A program made the translations under genes and the position numbers. Below the pieces are notes generated by a model. It saw nothing but the letters and a program-made list of their open reading frames with translations, was not told where the DNA came from and did no database searches. 64,000 nucleotides of DNA from Cupriavidus pauculus (GTDB taxonomy: Bacteria; Pseudomonadota; Gammaproteobacteria; Burkholderiales; Burkholderiaceae). Shown here piece by piece: positions 48,570-57,257 of this stretch. Location of the stretch: positions 62,001-126,000 of the forward strand of contig NZ_PJRP01000009.1 in assembly GCF_002858765.1 (NCBI RefSeq). Direction: 5' to 3'. Within the stretch, counting starts at the first letter, position 1; each line of letters opens with the position of its first letter.

Positions 48570-49289
48570 ATGGGTGAGTATCTTGTAGGGGCATTGCTGG
48601 GCGCGGCCATCACGGCGGTGCCGGCATGGCTGGTGTGGCGCCACAACGCCCGGCACATGACGGAGCAGGCGCAAGCCGCGCAGGACAGCGTGCTGGCATC
48701 GCGCGATCAGGCCCAGGCCGAGCTGCACGCGCGCATGGCGCAATCGGAACGGGACAAGGACGCGCTGGCATCGGAAATCCTGCGCATGCAGGCATCGGCC
48801 GCCGAGCGGACGGTGTCTATCGAACAAATGGGCGCGGATCTCGCTGCTAGCCGTCAGGTGCAGGCCGATGCCCTGCGCCAGGCACGCCGGATCGCCGCCG
48901 AAACCACGCGGCTGCGCGGGCTGGCCGACACCTTCGAGCGCTGGCACGAGCAGATGATCTCGCTGATGGCGCGCAACCGGGCGATGCACGAGCAGAACAT
49001 GGAGCTGTCGTCGATCGTCCGCCACGTGGTGATCGTGTCGCTCAATGCATCGATCGAGGCAGCGCGGGCTGGGACGGCGGGCCGGGGCTTTGGCGTGGTG
49101 GCCAGCGAGGTTCGCGCCCTGGCGGCGCGCTCCGAGGCGCTATCCAAGAGCTACGGCGACAGCCTGCATCAAAGCGACCTGACGACGACGGCCACATTTC
49201 AGGACATCCAGGCCGGCGGCAAGATGGTAACGGCGTCGCTGGCCAGTGTCGCCCTGCTGGCCGAGCAGTTCGAGGCGGCATACCAGTGA
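48570..49289 (+). CDS. Short MCP-like signalling protein
   Basis: A 239-aa protein with one N-terminal membrane helix ([19 protein letters not shown]), a long coiled coil, and the hairpin tip of chemoreceptor signalling domains: [20 protein letters not shown] then [20 protein letters not shown]. The adaptation (methylation) helices are absent, and there is no ligand-binding domain. The chemoreceptor tip normally contacts CheA and CheW, so here it may couple to the neighbouring P5-less kinase in a different way. Its stop overlaps the next start (GTGA). Confidence 0.8.
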   Translation: MGEYLVGALLGAAITAVPAWLVWRHNARHMTEQAQAAQDSVLASRDQAQAELHARMAQSERDKDALASEILRMQASAAERTVSIEQMGADLAASRQVQADALRQARRIAAETTRLRGLADTFERWHEQMISLMARNRAMHEQNMELSSIVRHVVIVSLNASIEAARAGTAGRGFGVVASEVRALAARSEALSKSYGDSLHQSDLTTTATFQDIQAGGKMVTASLASVALLAEQFEAAYQ

Positions 49290-49837
49290 ACGGCGCAATG
49301 ATCAGCGCGCAGGCGCGGCAGAGCCTGGAACGCGTGCTGCATCGCGCGGTGGCATCGCGCCTGGTGCTGGCCGACGACGACGCCTGCGAGATCACGCGCC
49401 AGGAAGCGCAGCCGGCCCATGACGCACCCGACGACGTAGTGGTGGTTCTTACCATTTCGTCGATGGGGTTCCGGTACATGCTGTTCCTGCGCTTCTGCAA
49501 CGATGCCGCATCTATCGGCTACTTCGCACGCGGCGTCGCCGGCAATCTGCACGACGCCCTGCTGGAACTGGCCAACCTGTGCTGCGGCGCGATCAACCAG
49601 GATCTGGTCCGGCATTTTCCAGACCTCGGCATGTCCACGCCGTACGTGCTGGGCGGCCAGAGCCTGGCCCACGTGGACAGCCTGCGCCCCGACTATCGTG
49701 CCGACTTCGACGTTGCCATCGGTGCATCGGTCCAGGTCGGCGTGACGATGTGCATGTTCACGCGCGTACCCATCGACTTCCATCTGGCGCAAGAGATTGA
49801 GGAAGACGCCAGCGAAGGCGAACTGGAACTGTTCTGA
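49286..49837 (+). CDS. CheX-like protein
   Basis: A 183-aa protein starting at GTG 49286 (ATG 49298 is an alternative). The region [20 protein letters not shown] then [20 protein letters not shown] resembles the CheX/CheC fold (a helix with the E-x-x-N-type signature: [11 protein letters not shown]), and the later [20 protein letters not shown] to VTMCMFTRV gives the strands. CheX proteins dephosphorylate CheY-P. It sits between the MCP-like and CheY-like genes, which fits that role. Confidence 0.72.
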   Translation: MNGAMISAQARQSLERVLHRAVASRLVLADDDACEITRQEAQPAHDAPDDVVVVLTISSMGFRYMLFLRFCNDAASIGYFARGVAGNLHDALLELANLCCGAINQDLVRHFPDLGMSTPYVLGGQSLAHVDSLRPDYRADFDVAIGASVQVGVTMCMFTRVPIDFHLAQEIEEDASEGELELF

Positions 49838-49874
49838 CCCGTTTAGGAATGGATTGACCTGCAGGAGCAAAAGA

Positions 49875-50240
49875 ATGGCGAAAATTCTAGTAGTGGATGA
49901 TTCGAGCGCGGTGCGCGACGAGGTCGCGAGCTTTCTGCGCACGCATGGACTGGATGTGCAAACGGCGGTGGATGGCAAGGACGGCCTGTCGCGATTGAAG
50001 GCCGACCCGGGCATCCGTCTCATCGTCAGCGACGTGAACATGCCCAATATGGATGGCCTGACCATGGTCGAGAAGATCCGGGGCGAACTTGCCAACAAGA
50101 GCGTCAACGTGGTGATGCTGACCACCGAAAGCAGCCAGGCCATGAAGGACCGCGGCAAGGCCGCCGGCGTCAAGGGCTGGATCGTCAAGCCGTTCAAGGG
50201 CGTCGCCGTGCTCGAAGGGCTCAAGAAGCTGGCCGTCTGA
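49875..50240 (+). CDS. CheY-like single-domain response regulator
   Basis: A 121-aa receiver domain from ATG 49875 (AGGAG upstream). The acidic pocket is VVDDSSAVRD, the phosphorylatable Asp is in LIVSDVNMPNMDG, the switch Thr is in VVMLTTESS and the Lys in WIVKPFKG. There is no output domain, so it must act by protein contact, like CheY. It is the last gene of the kinase/MCP/CheX operon, followed by a hairpin. Confidence 0.92.
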   Translation: MAKILVVDDSSAVRDEVASFLRTHGLDVQTAVDGKDGLSRLKADPGIRLIVSDVNMPNMDGLTMVEKIRGELANKSVNVVMLTTESSQAMKDRGKAAGVKGWIVKPFKGVAVLEGLKKLAV

Positions 50241-50262
50241 TTGGCCGCTTTTCCGATATGTG

Positions 50263-50285
50263 CCGGGTGTTTTTTACCCGGTTTG
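50263..50285 (+). terminator. Terminator-like hairpin after the CheY-like gene
   Basis: CCGGGT/ACCCGG arms around a GTTTTTT loop, 22 nt past the stop, with a weak TTT downstream. The stretch to 50433 has no gene. Confidence 0.45.
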
Positions 50286-50433
50286 CGGTCTTCAACCTTT
50301 CGAGGACCGAGTGCTGCGGTCCATGCTCGCCGGGTTACTCGGATAAACATTAGAGACAAAGCCAATCAGAAGTTGATTCGAGAGAGACGGGCCGTCTACC
50401 ATAGCCTCACGCCGATTCCCCATGGGGTGCCCA

Positions 50434-50712
50434 ATGAATCACTCTGAAGACGCCATCCACGATGTCGCGCCAACGCAGACCGACCACGTGGCAAACGACG
50501 AGGGCCCCGCACGCAAGGCCAGACCAGCAGCAGGCGAAGATGCCATTGCCCGCATCGCCAGTTCGCTGGGGCTACCTGAGGAACAGGTGCGGTGGGAGTT
50601 TTGGCATGCCTGGGACGGCTTGCTGCTCGATGCGAAGTTTCCCGATTACCTGCTGGTGCTGACAGAGCGCAAGGCGGTTCAGGCACTACGCGGCAAACAG
50701 GTTCACCACTAG
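50434..50712 (+). CDS. DUF3562-type small protein
   Basis: A 92-aa protein from ATG 50434. The C-terminal half, IARIASSLGLPEEQVRWEFW then LLLDAKFPDYLLVLTERKAV, matches my memory of the DUF3562 pattern (helix, V-x-x-E/W, L-x-x-x-A-x-V, final helix). The first ~40 residues are charged and probably disordered. Function unknown; these proteins are frequent in Cupriavidus and Burkholderia. Confidence 0.6.
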   Translation: MNHSEDAIHDVAPTQTDHVANDEGPARKARPAAGEDAIARIASSLGLPEEQVRWEFWHAWDGLLLDAKFPDYLLVLTERKAVQALRGKQVHH

Positions 50713-50733
50713 ACAGGAAGCGACCAGGAAAAC

Positions 50734-50970
50734 ATGGCAATGTCGAAGACCACAAAGAAAAAGTACCTCAAGGCCCTGAACCGGAGCCTGAAGAAGGAAG
50801 CTGGGAAGGATTTCGGGTCGAGCTTTGTCTTCTATCCGATCGGCGCCAAGCCCAAGGACGCCACCGGCGTAACCGCCAGCGATGCCGCCAATCCGCAGGA
50901 ACTGCAAGTCATGGAGGCCGTTCAGGCGCGCGTGTACGCGGAATTCAGCAGCACCTCCGTCGCTGCCTGA
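50734..50970 (+). CDS. Hypothetical small basic protein, 78 aa
   Basis: It starts MAMSKTTKKKYLKALNRSLK, a strongly basic amphipathic helix, followed by DFGSSFVFYPIGAKPKDATG and a short C-terminal helix. No family recognised. It lies 21 nt after the DUF3562 gene and 24 nt before the MEKHLA gene. Confidence 0.5.
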   Translation: MAMSKTTKKKYLKALNRSLKKEAGKDFGSSFVFYPIGAKPKDATGVTASDAANPQELQVMEAVQARVYAEFSSTSVAA

Positions 50971-50994
50971 CCGCTGACTGGAGGTTTGTCGTCC

Positions 50995-51453
50995 TTGCTT
51001 CCCCGTTATAGCGACCCCGCGTTCTACACGCTCCTTGCCAGCAGCTACGCACGACTGCTTGGCAAGCCACTGGTGCCCTACCCGATGCCAGCGGCCGAAG
51101 CCGCCGCATGGCTCTATGAAACGGCGCCTTTCGGCATCCTGGCCCACAACACCGCGCCCGATCCGGTGTTCGTTTACGGCAACAAGGCCGCCCAGCGGCG
51201 CTTCGAGTATGACTGGGACGAGATCACGCGCCTGCCATCGCGCCTGTCAGCCGAAGCACCGAACCGCGAGGAACGGCAACGGTTTCTCGAACGGGTACAG
51301 CAGCGCGGCTACGAATCGGGCTACAAGGGCGTGCGCATCACCAAGTCCGGACGCCGCTTCATGATCGAGGAAGCCACGCTGTGGCAGATGTTCGATGCCG
51401 ACGGCGTGCTACACGGACAGGCCGTGATCATTCCGCGGACACGGGATTTGTGA
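50995..51453 (+). CDS. MEKHLA-domain protein
   Basis: About 152 aa. The motif APFGILAHNTAPDPVFVYGN then KAAQRRFEYDWDEITRLPSR and LSAEAPNREERQRFLERV is characteristic of MEKHLA (PAS-related) domains, as I recall, with SGRRFMIEEATLWQMFDADG later. TTG 50995 follows GGAGG by 10 nt; TTG 50986 is also open but sits directly on the ribosome site. Such proteins probably bind a small ligand; no partner domain is attached. It overlaps the convergent 51409 gene by 45 nt. Confidence 0.75.
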   Translation: MLPRYSDPAFYTLLASSYARLLGKPLVPYPMPAAEAAAWLYETAPFGILAHNTAPDPVFVYGNKAAQRRFEYDWDEITRLPSRLSAEAPNREERQRFLERVQQRGYESGYKGVRITKSGRRFMIEEATLWQMFDADGVLHGQAVIIPRTRDL

Positions 51454-51615
51454 GTGAGGCGTCGGATCCTTCGCTGAGATTGTCGCCAGTTCCTCATGCA
51501 CTTGCCTGAGTCGATACTCGAGACTGGAGCGAGTGATGCCCTCCGGCAGCGAATGGATCATCCTCGTGAGAAAGTTTCGGTCAGCGTATAGCCGGTTGAT
51601 CTGGTATTCAGGCAT
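51409..51615 (-). CDS. Small coiled-coil protein paired with a nucleotidyltransferase-fold gene
   Basis: A 68-aa protein from ATG 51615 (AAGGAGCTGCAA upstream). It has an N-terminal helical pair (RLYADRNFLTRMIHSLPEGI then TRSSLEYRLRQVHEELATIS) and a disordered tail. It overlaps the end of the 51608-52226 pseudogene by 8 nt, so the two were probably made together. Its partner is now frameshifted, which leaves this gene without its original neighbour product. Confidence 0.55.
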   Translation of the reverse strand: MPEYQINRLYADRNFLTRMIHSLPEGITRSSLEYRLRQVHEELATISAKDPTPHSQIPCPRNDHGLSV

Positions 51616-52226
51616 TTGCAGCTCCTTCATAGCACGGTTCAACGTTGATGGAGCCGGCACACAATGCCAGCCGATGCACGGCTGCGTCAAGAATGGCACT
51701 CGCCGACTCATCCAGCGCCGGATCAAGGTCGATCTCGAGGAAACCTTTCCACTGCAGGCTCCGACGATGTGACCAGAGGCTATACCAATAGGTCGACAGG
51801 CAAATCAAATCCCGCATGGATATGGTGGAGTCGACCCAATAGCCGTCGACCATGAAATGCCTCTTCACGAACTGCTGGTCTAGCAGATGTCTCGGTACCT
51901 GGTTCCCGAGCGTGTGATCGTGGTCTTCAAGGAACGTCACAACGTGTGATGTCGCGCGGGACACGCCATTCCAGCGATTCGATGTCCTCTGAAAAGCTTC
52001 CGTCGATCCATTGGAAACCGCGGCGGATGCCGGCTTCGTGCAACCCCTTCCTGAATGCCAGCAGTCCTTGCAAGAGCTTGCGGCGATGCAATGACGTCGC
52101 AAACCGTTCGACCAGAGCGATCAGCGATACGCGGTAAGGCGACCGCTCCATACTGACCGGGTGGCGCCCGGTCACCGGCGGCAGCACCCGCTCATCGTTC
52201 CACGCGGGTATCGGCACGACATTCAT
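51608..52226 (-). pseudogene. Frameshifted DUF6932-like nucleotidyltransferase-fold gene
   Basis: From ATG 52226 the frame reads MNVVPIPAWNDERVLPPVTG, then RGFQWIDGSFSEDIESLEWR and VPRDITRCDVP before a stop at 51927. The next frame continues the same protein as VVTFLEDHDHTLGNQVPRHL to 51608. One extra base in the GACATC-ACAC-GTTGTG stretch (about 51940-51950) explains the break, because the family normally continues RDIDVVTF. The G-S...D-x-D pattern resembles a nucleotidyltransferase fold and, from memory, DUF6932. It is a broken gene unless programmed frameshifting occurs. Confidence 0.65.
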
Positions 52227-52412
52227 GAATTGACCCCCAGTTTCTGCGGCGCCTGCCCTCAGGATGAGACCCAGGCGGCGCCGTGTTATCGATCGGGCGA
52301 TCTTCACACGTAACCGGGTAAACTTCTGTGCCCAAACGGAACATTCCTGATGCAGTTGGGCATGGCCGCCTGCATTGCGCAAGGGCCTTGCGTCAGCGCA
52401 ATGCGAACTGGC

Positions 52413-54014
52413 TCAGGCCACCTCAAAGAAATGCGTGCCGTCGCGATCGAGTTGCGCGATCAGGCCGAATTCCCAGTCCAGGTAGGCCTGCATGGCAGCC
52501 GCCGCGTTGTCGGTGCCCTCGTACGGACGGCGATAGCGGTCCATACGCGGCACGGCCAGGCGGGTTTCGCCCTGCTCGGCCGGCAGACCGGCGTCGAACC
52601 ACCCCGCGTTGCCACCTTCCAGCACAAACACCTCCGCCTTCGTCAGCGCCTGCAGGTCCACTGCCGCGAACCGCGCCAGCAGGCTGGACCCGCACGTCAG
52701 CACGTAGCGGCGGGCCGGTGGAATCTCTCGCAGCGCCTGGGCCAGTTGCGCACGGATCGCGTACCACGCGCCCGGGATGTGGCGCTTGACGTAGTTGGCG
52801 CTGGCCGTCACGTCGATGACCGCGACGTCCCCCGCTTCCAGCCAGTCGGCCAGCGTTGTCGGCGTCACCGTGGGCGCCTCCGGCGTGGCGGGACGATTCG
52901 CCGCCGGGTTGCCCCGCTCGCTGCGCAGGGCATCGCCGACCGGCCCCACCACGTAGACGTCCCATCCCATCTGGGCCAGCCAAGACGCACTCATGTTCGC
53001 GCGTACATCGTCATCGTCCGTCAGCACGATGCGCGCGCCACGCACAGGCGCGTTGTGATCGGTTTCCTGCACCAGCTGGCCGCCCGGCGCACTGGCAAAG
53101 CCCGGCAGATGGCCGTCGGCGTATTCCTCGGGCGTGCGCACGTCGAAGCGGTACACGGTGCGGCCCGGGGCCTCCAGCGACGCCAGCGCGTCGAAGGCGA
53201 TGCGCTTCACGCCGGCCCTGTCCGCGATGGCACGAGCGCCCGCGCGGGCCTGTTCCAGATTGGCCGCATCTACCTGCGGCGGTGCGCGGCGGCTGGCGCC
53301 GTGCGACAGGGTCTGCCCGGCCAGCGTCCAGCCAATCGTGCCATTGCGCAGCGCCGCCACGCGGTTCGGAATGCCGGCGTTGATCAACGACTGCGTGCCG
53401 ATGATGCTGCGCGTACGGCCCGCGCAGTTGACGATGACCTGCGTGGCGGGATCGGGCGCCAGCTCACGCACACGCAGCACCAGTTCCGCGCCGGGCACGC
53501 TGGTCGACGTGGGAATGTTCATGGTCTGGTACTCGTCGAAGCGGCGTGCGTCGACGATCACCACATCGGCCTGGCGATCGATCAGCGCCTGCACCTCCGT
53601 GGCGCTCAGCGAGGGCGTGTGCCGCTTCGCCTCCACCACTTCGCCGAACGACTTGCTCGGCACGTTGACATCCCGGAACACTTCGCCGCCGGCCGCGATC
53701 CATGCGTCCAGGCCACCGTCGAGCAGCGACACATCGGTATAGCCCAGCGTACGCAGCACGGTTGCGGCGCGCGGCGCCAGGTCTTCGCCGTCATGCTGGC
53801 CATAGACCACGATGCGGATATCGCGCCGCGGCATGCGCGTCCACGCTTCCAGCTCGAGCTTCGACAACGGGAAGTTGGCCGCCCACAGCGGATGCTGCTG
53901 CGCGAACGGGTCTTCCTCGCGCACATCCACCAGCGCAATCTCGGCGCGGTCCAGCAACGCCTGGCGCACTGCCTGGCTGGTCGTGACGGGAAACGGTTGG
54001 CTGGCTGCAGTCAT
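52413..54014 (-). CDS. Protein with four rhodanese-like domains
   Basis: A 533-aa protein made of four rhodanese repeats (about residues 1-115, 125-245, 280-385 and 400-490). The second has an active-site Cys loop (VIVNCAGRTRSIIGTQSLIN) and the fourth a Cys in YVLTCGSSLL. The first and third lack the Cys (VVYGQHDGED; VLTDDDDVRA), so only two are potentially catalytic. It probably transfers sulfane sulfur. The ATG overlaps the stop of the dioxygenase gene (ATGA), which shows coupling in an organosulfur operon. Confidence 0.85.
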   Translation of the reverse strand: MTAASQPFPVTTSQAVRQALLDRAEIALVDVREEDPFAQQHPLWAANFPLSKLELEAWTRMPRRDIRIVVYGQHDGEDLAPRAATVLRTLGYTDVSLLDGGLDAWIAAGGEVFRDVNVPSKSFGEVVEAKRHTPSLSATEVQALIDRQADVVIVDARRFDEYQTMNIPTSTSVPGAELVLRVRELAPDPATQVIVNCAGRTRSIIGTQSLINAGIPNRVAALRNGTIGWTLAGQTLSHGASRRAPPQVDAANLEQARAGARAIADRAGVKRIAFDALASLEAPGRTVYRFDVRTPEEYADGHLPGFASAPGGQLVQETDHNAPVRGARIVLTDDDDVRANMSASWLAQMGWDVYVVGPVGDALRSERGNPAANRPATPEAPTVTPTTLADWLEAGDVAVIDVTASANYVKRHIPGAWYAIRAQLAQALREIPPARRYVLTCGSSLLARFAAVDLQALTKAEVFVLEGGNAGWFDAGLPAEQGETRLAVPRMDRYRRPYEGTDNAAAAMQAYLDWEFGLIAQLDRDGTHFFEVA

Positions 54015-54625
54015 GGTGCGACGGATTCCTTCGAGCGGTCCCAGGGATTGGGCAGGGTGTGATTGGAGTAGCCGGAGATGAACGTCTTGCTGCCGCCGGC
54101 CTCCGGATAGACATGGCGGCTTACCGCGCCGATATTGGCGCCGTAGACATGGATGCTGATCGATACGCGGTCGTCGAAGGCATTGTGTACGCGGTGGATA
54201 TCGCCAACCGTGGGCGACACCGCCTCCACCTGGCCCGGCTCCAGTCGCACCGCCTTGCCTTCCGGCCGGGGCACGCCGTCGGCGGCAATCGCGTACGGCT
54301 GCGCATACTCGGCGCCGCGCAGCATGCCGATCAGGCCCCACACCGTGTGGTCGTGGATTGGCGTGCGTTGTCCCGGCCCCCAGACGAAGCTGACGATCGA
54401 GAACCGCTCGGCGGAATCGCAGTGCAGCAGCATCTGCTGGTAGTACTCGGGATGGGGCTGCGCATAGGTGTCGGGCAGCCAGTCGTCACGCGCCACCAGC
54501 TTCGCAAGCAGCCTGCCGCCCTCTTCCAGGATGCGCGGCTCGGCCGGCTGCTGGTCCAGCAAGGCGGAAAAGGCGGTGATGAAGTCGCGTAGCGGCGCCA
54601 GCGCGCCAGATGGCGTCTCGGCCAT
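54011..54625 (-). CDS. Cysteine dioxygenase family enzyme (3-mercaptopropionate dioxygenase-like)
   Basis: Cupin thiol dioxygenase of 204 aa from ATG 54625 (GGAGA upstream). The iron-binding His pair is in QRTPIHDHTVWGLIGMLRG and the third His in GDIHRVHNAF, with SISIHVYGANIG after. Bacterial homologues oxidise cysteine or 3-mercaptopropionate to the sulfinate. Its fusion by overlap with a rhodanese gene and the sulfonate genes nearby suggests that an organic thiol is converted to sulfinate and sulfite. The exact thiol cannot be told from sequence. Confidence 0.85.
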   Translation of the reverse strand: MAETPSGALAPLRDFITAFSALLDQQPAEPRILEEGGRLLAKLVARDDWLPDTYAQPHPEYYQQMLLHCDSAERFSIVSFVWGPGQRTPIHDHTVWGLIGMLRGAEYAQPYAIAADGVPRPEGKAVRLEPGQVEAVSPTVGDIHRVHNAFDDRVSISIHVYGANIGAVSRHVYPEAGGSKTFISGYSNHTLPNPWDRSKESVAP

Positions 54626-54711
54626 GGCTTGTCTCCGGATGACGTGTGCCGTCCAGGCTGCGGCACATCGCGCACAACCATAGCACGGCGGAAAGTTGTC
54701 GGCACGCCGGC

Positions 54712-55920
54712 TCAGACACCAAGCGCCACGCGTCCGGCGGCGGTCAGGATGGCGTCGTTCTGCGGCGTGTGGATGCGGCTGCAGAGCACGTCGCGATAGT
54801 GGCGTTGCAGCGGGTTGTGCCGGCTCAGCCCGTGGTTGCCCGACAGTTGCAGCGCCAGTTCCACGGCACGAATTGCGTTCGATGTGACGGTGTACTTGAG
54901 CAGCCCGCTGTCGGCCGGCAACGGCGGCGCGCCGGCGTCGGAGCGCGCGGCGATGTCGTCCAGCAACACCTGGTTCACGCGCAGCAGCGCGGCGATCTCG
55001 CCGATCGACTCCTGCACGCGCGGCAGGGTGGCCAGCGGCTTGCCGAGGCTGCCCGGCGCGCGCTCGCGCACGAACTCGCGGATCCAGTCGAAGCCGGCAC
55101 GCGCCACAGCGTCGTAAAGACTGCCCAGCAGGGCCACCATCCACGCCTGCTGGTCGGCATTGGCGTCGATGTCCGCCTGGCTGCCGCCCGCCGGCGCCCA
55201 GGCCGCGGGCGGGCGGATGTCCACCGCGTTTTCCAGCGGGATCCAGACATCCTCGAAGACGGTCTCGTGGCTGCCCGATGCGCGCAGCCCCAGATGGTCC
55301 CAGCTTTCGATCACGCGGATGCCGGGCGTTTCGGCGTCGGGCTTCGGCACCAGGAAGATGCCGACGCGCGGCTCGGGCTCATGCGTGCGCGCCCATACGG
55401 CCAGCCATCGCAGGGCCGGGATGCCCGTGGTGTAGAGCTTGTGGCCGCACAGCCGCCAGCGGTCTCCCACGCGCGTGGCCACCGTGCCCGGCAGGCCCCC
55501 GCGCGCCGGCGAGCCAAGGTCCGGCTCCACGCGCAGCGAGTTGATCAGGCCGCCCTGCTCCACGGCGCTGCGGAATACCTGCTGACGCACCGCGTCGGGC
55601 CAGCGCGAATCGGCGCGGCCGATTGCCCGATGCTGCAGGTAGGTCATCGTCAGCACCAGCGCGGTGGCGGCGTCGCTCCCTGCCACAGCCGCAATGATGC
55701 GCCGCGCTTCGGCCAGCCCCACGCCCGCGCCACCATGAGCGGCCGGCACCACCTGCGCGATCAGTCCGTAGCGATGCAGCAGCGCGAAATTGTCGTGCGG
55801 GAACGTGCCGTCGGCGTCGTGGGCGACAGCAGTGGAGGCAAAGCGCGCGGCCAGTTCGGACAGCACGTCGTCCAGCCGTGCCGCCGGGGTCGGCAGGCGA
55901 TGCAGGGATGACGGAGACAT
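54712..55920 (-). CDS. Acyl-CoA-dehydrogenase-like flavin monooxygenase/oxidoreductase (SfnB/DszC-like)
   Basis: A 402-aa protein of the acyl-CoA dehydrogenase fold from ATG 55920 (AAGGA upstream). It shows LLHRYGLIAQVVPAAHGGAG, RLCGHKLYTTGIPALRWLAV, then VIESWDHLGLRASGSHETVF and a C-terminal NHGLSRHNPLQRHYRDVLCS. The pattern fits the SfnB/DszC-type subgroup, which uses reduced flavin, rather than true acyl-CoA dehydrogenases: the catalytic Glu is not apparent. It starts the leftward operon and is divergent from the SsuD-like gene. Confidence 0.78.
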   Translation of the reverse strand: MSPSSLHRLPTPAARLDDVLSELAARFASTAVAHDADGTFPHDNFALLHRYGLIAQVVPAAHGGAGVGLAEARRIIAAVAGSDAATALVLTMTYLQHRAIGRADSRWPDAVRQQVFRSAVEQGGLINSLRVEPDLGSPARGGLPGTVATRVGDRWRLCGHKLYTTGIPALRWLAVWARTHEPEPRVGIFLVPKPDAETPGIRVIESWDHLGLRASGSHETVFEDVWIPLENAVDIRPPAAWAPAGGSQADIDANADQQAWMVALLGSLYDAVARAGFDWIREFVRERAPGSLGKPLATLPRVQESIGEIAALLRVNQVLLDDIAARSDAGAPPLPADSGLLKYTVTSNAIRAVELALQLSGNHGLSRHNPLQRHYRDVLCSRIHTPQNDAILTAAGRVALGV

Positions 55921-55978
55921 GGATTTCCTTCGGGGGATGGGATCAGGCATCACATAGCGTACCGCCGCCTGCCGGGCG

Positions 55979-56005
55979 TTGATAACGACGCATATCGCAT
56001 ATCAA
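55979..56005. promoter_or_regulatory. Inverted repeat in the divergent organosulfur promoter region
   Basis: TTGATA and TATCAA are separated by 15 nt, and within it GCATATC is repeated in tandem (55990-56003). This lies between the two divergent operons (55921-56121). The layout fits a LysR-type site, for example of a CysB/Cbl/SsuR-like activator, but no regulator gene is nearby. Confidence 0.5.
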
Positions 56006-56121
56006 GCGGCGGTTTTTGCTGCATATGGACCGGCGTTTTTATTCGTTGGGTCTGCCGGCGCGCGGGCGTACGGTTCTCGTCCATACCCGTACCCTATTCA
56101 GGCAAACCAGGAGCGCCACGC

Positions 56122-57213
56122 ATGAGCGTCAATTTCATCGGCATGATCCAGAGCCAGAAGCAATCGGAAATCCATCCGCCCGTCGGTCCCGTGATCGATC
56201 GCGACTACGTGCGCGCGTTTGCGCAGGCCCACGAGCAGGCCGGCTTCGACCGCATCCTGGTGCCGCACCACTCCACCGGCCCGTCCGCCACACTGACCAT
56301 CTCGTACGCGGCCGCCGTCACCGAGCGCATTCACTTCATGCTGGCCCATCGCCCGGGCTTCACCTCGCCCACGCTGGCCGCGCGCCAGATTGCCACGCTG
56401 GACCAGTTCAGCGGCGGCCGGCTCGGCGTGCACTTCATCTCGGGCGGGTCGGACGACGAACAGCAGCGCGATGGCGACTATCTAGACCACGACCAGCGCT
56501 ACGCCCGCACCGACGAATACCTGGGCATCCTGCGGCGCATCTGGACGGAGCCACAGCCGTTTGACCACGCGGGCGAGTTCTATCGCTTCCAGCGCGGCTT
56601 CTCAGAGGTCAAGCCGGTGCAGCAGCCGCATGTGCCGATCTACTTCGGCGGCGCGTCCGAGGCAGCCATTGCCGTCGCCGGCAAGCACGCCGACGTCTAC
56701 GCGCTGTGGGGCGAGTCGCTCGACCAGGTGCGCGAACTCACCACGCGCGTGCGTGCCGAAGCGGCCAAGCATGGCCGCGAGGTCAACTTCTCGGTGTCGT
56801 TCCGGCCGGTGCTGGCCGATACCGAAGCAAAGGCCTGGCAGCGTGCCGACGACATCCTCGAACGCACCCGCGCGCTGCGCGTGCAGGCCGGCTACAGCCG
56901 AGGGGGGCCGCAACAGAGCGAAGGCGCGCGCCGGCTGCTGGCGGCGGCCGGGCAAGGCGATCGCGTCGACCAGCGCCTGTGGACGGCCATCGCGCGAGAA
57001 ACGGGCGGCCGCTCGAATTCCACCGGGCTGGTCGGCACGCCGGAACAGGTGGCCGATGCCCTGCTGACCTACTACGACCTGGGCGTCACCACCTTCCTGA
57101 TCCGCGGCTTCGATCCGCTCGAAGACGCCGTCGACTATGGCCGCGAGCTGATTCCGCGCGTGCGCGAACAGGTGGCGCAGCGCGATGCCGAACAGCGCCG
57201 CCGCGCCGCCTGA
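56122..57213 (+). CDS. SsuD-like LLM-class flavin-dependent alkanesulfonate monooxygenase
   Basis: A 363-aa TIM-barrel monooxygenase. The N-terminus MSVNFIGMIQSQKQSEIHPP, TISYAAAVTERIHFMLAHRP and QIATLDQFSGGRLGVHFISG are typical of SsuD. The catalytic His/Arg region near GGRSNSTGLVGTPEQVADAL is present. It uses FMNH2 supplied by a reductase, which is not encoded here, to cleave C-S bonds and release sulfite. It heads the plus-strand operon with an ABC transporter. Confidence 0.88.
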   Translation: MSVNFIGMIQSQKQSEIHPPVGPVIDRDYVRAFAQAHEQAGFDRILVPHHSTGPSATLTISYAAAVTERIHFMLAHRPGFTSPTLAARQIATLDQFSGGRLGVHFISGGSDDEQQRDGDYLDHDQRYARTDEYLGILRRIWTEPQPFDHAGEFYRFQRGFSEVKPVQQPHVPIYFGGASEAAIAVAGKHADVYALWGESLDQVRELTTRVRAEAAKHGREVNFSVSFRPVLADTEAKAWQRADDILERTRALRVQAGYSRGGPQQSEGARRLLAAAGQGDRVDQRLWTAIARETGGRSNSTGLVGTPEQVADALLTYYDLGVTTFLIRGFDPLEDAVDYGRELIPRVREQVAQRDAEQRRRAA

Positions 57214-57257
57214 CCCACCCACACCCACACCAACAACAACGGGGAGCCGGGAAAAAC

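Noticed and set aside
51927-52382. Intact 151-aa gene in the first frame of the DUF6932-like locus
   Set aside because: The first frame ends soon after VPRDITRCDVP, while the next frame continues the expected family sequence, so a frameshifted single gene explains both ORFs.
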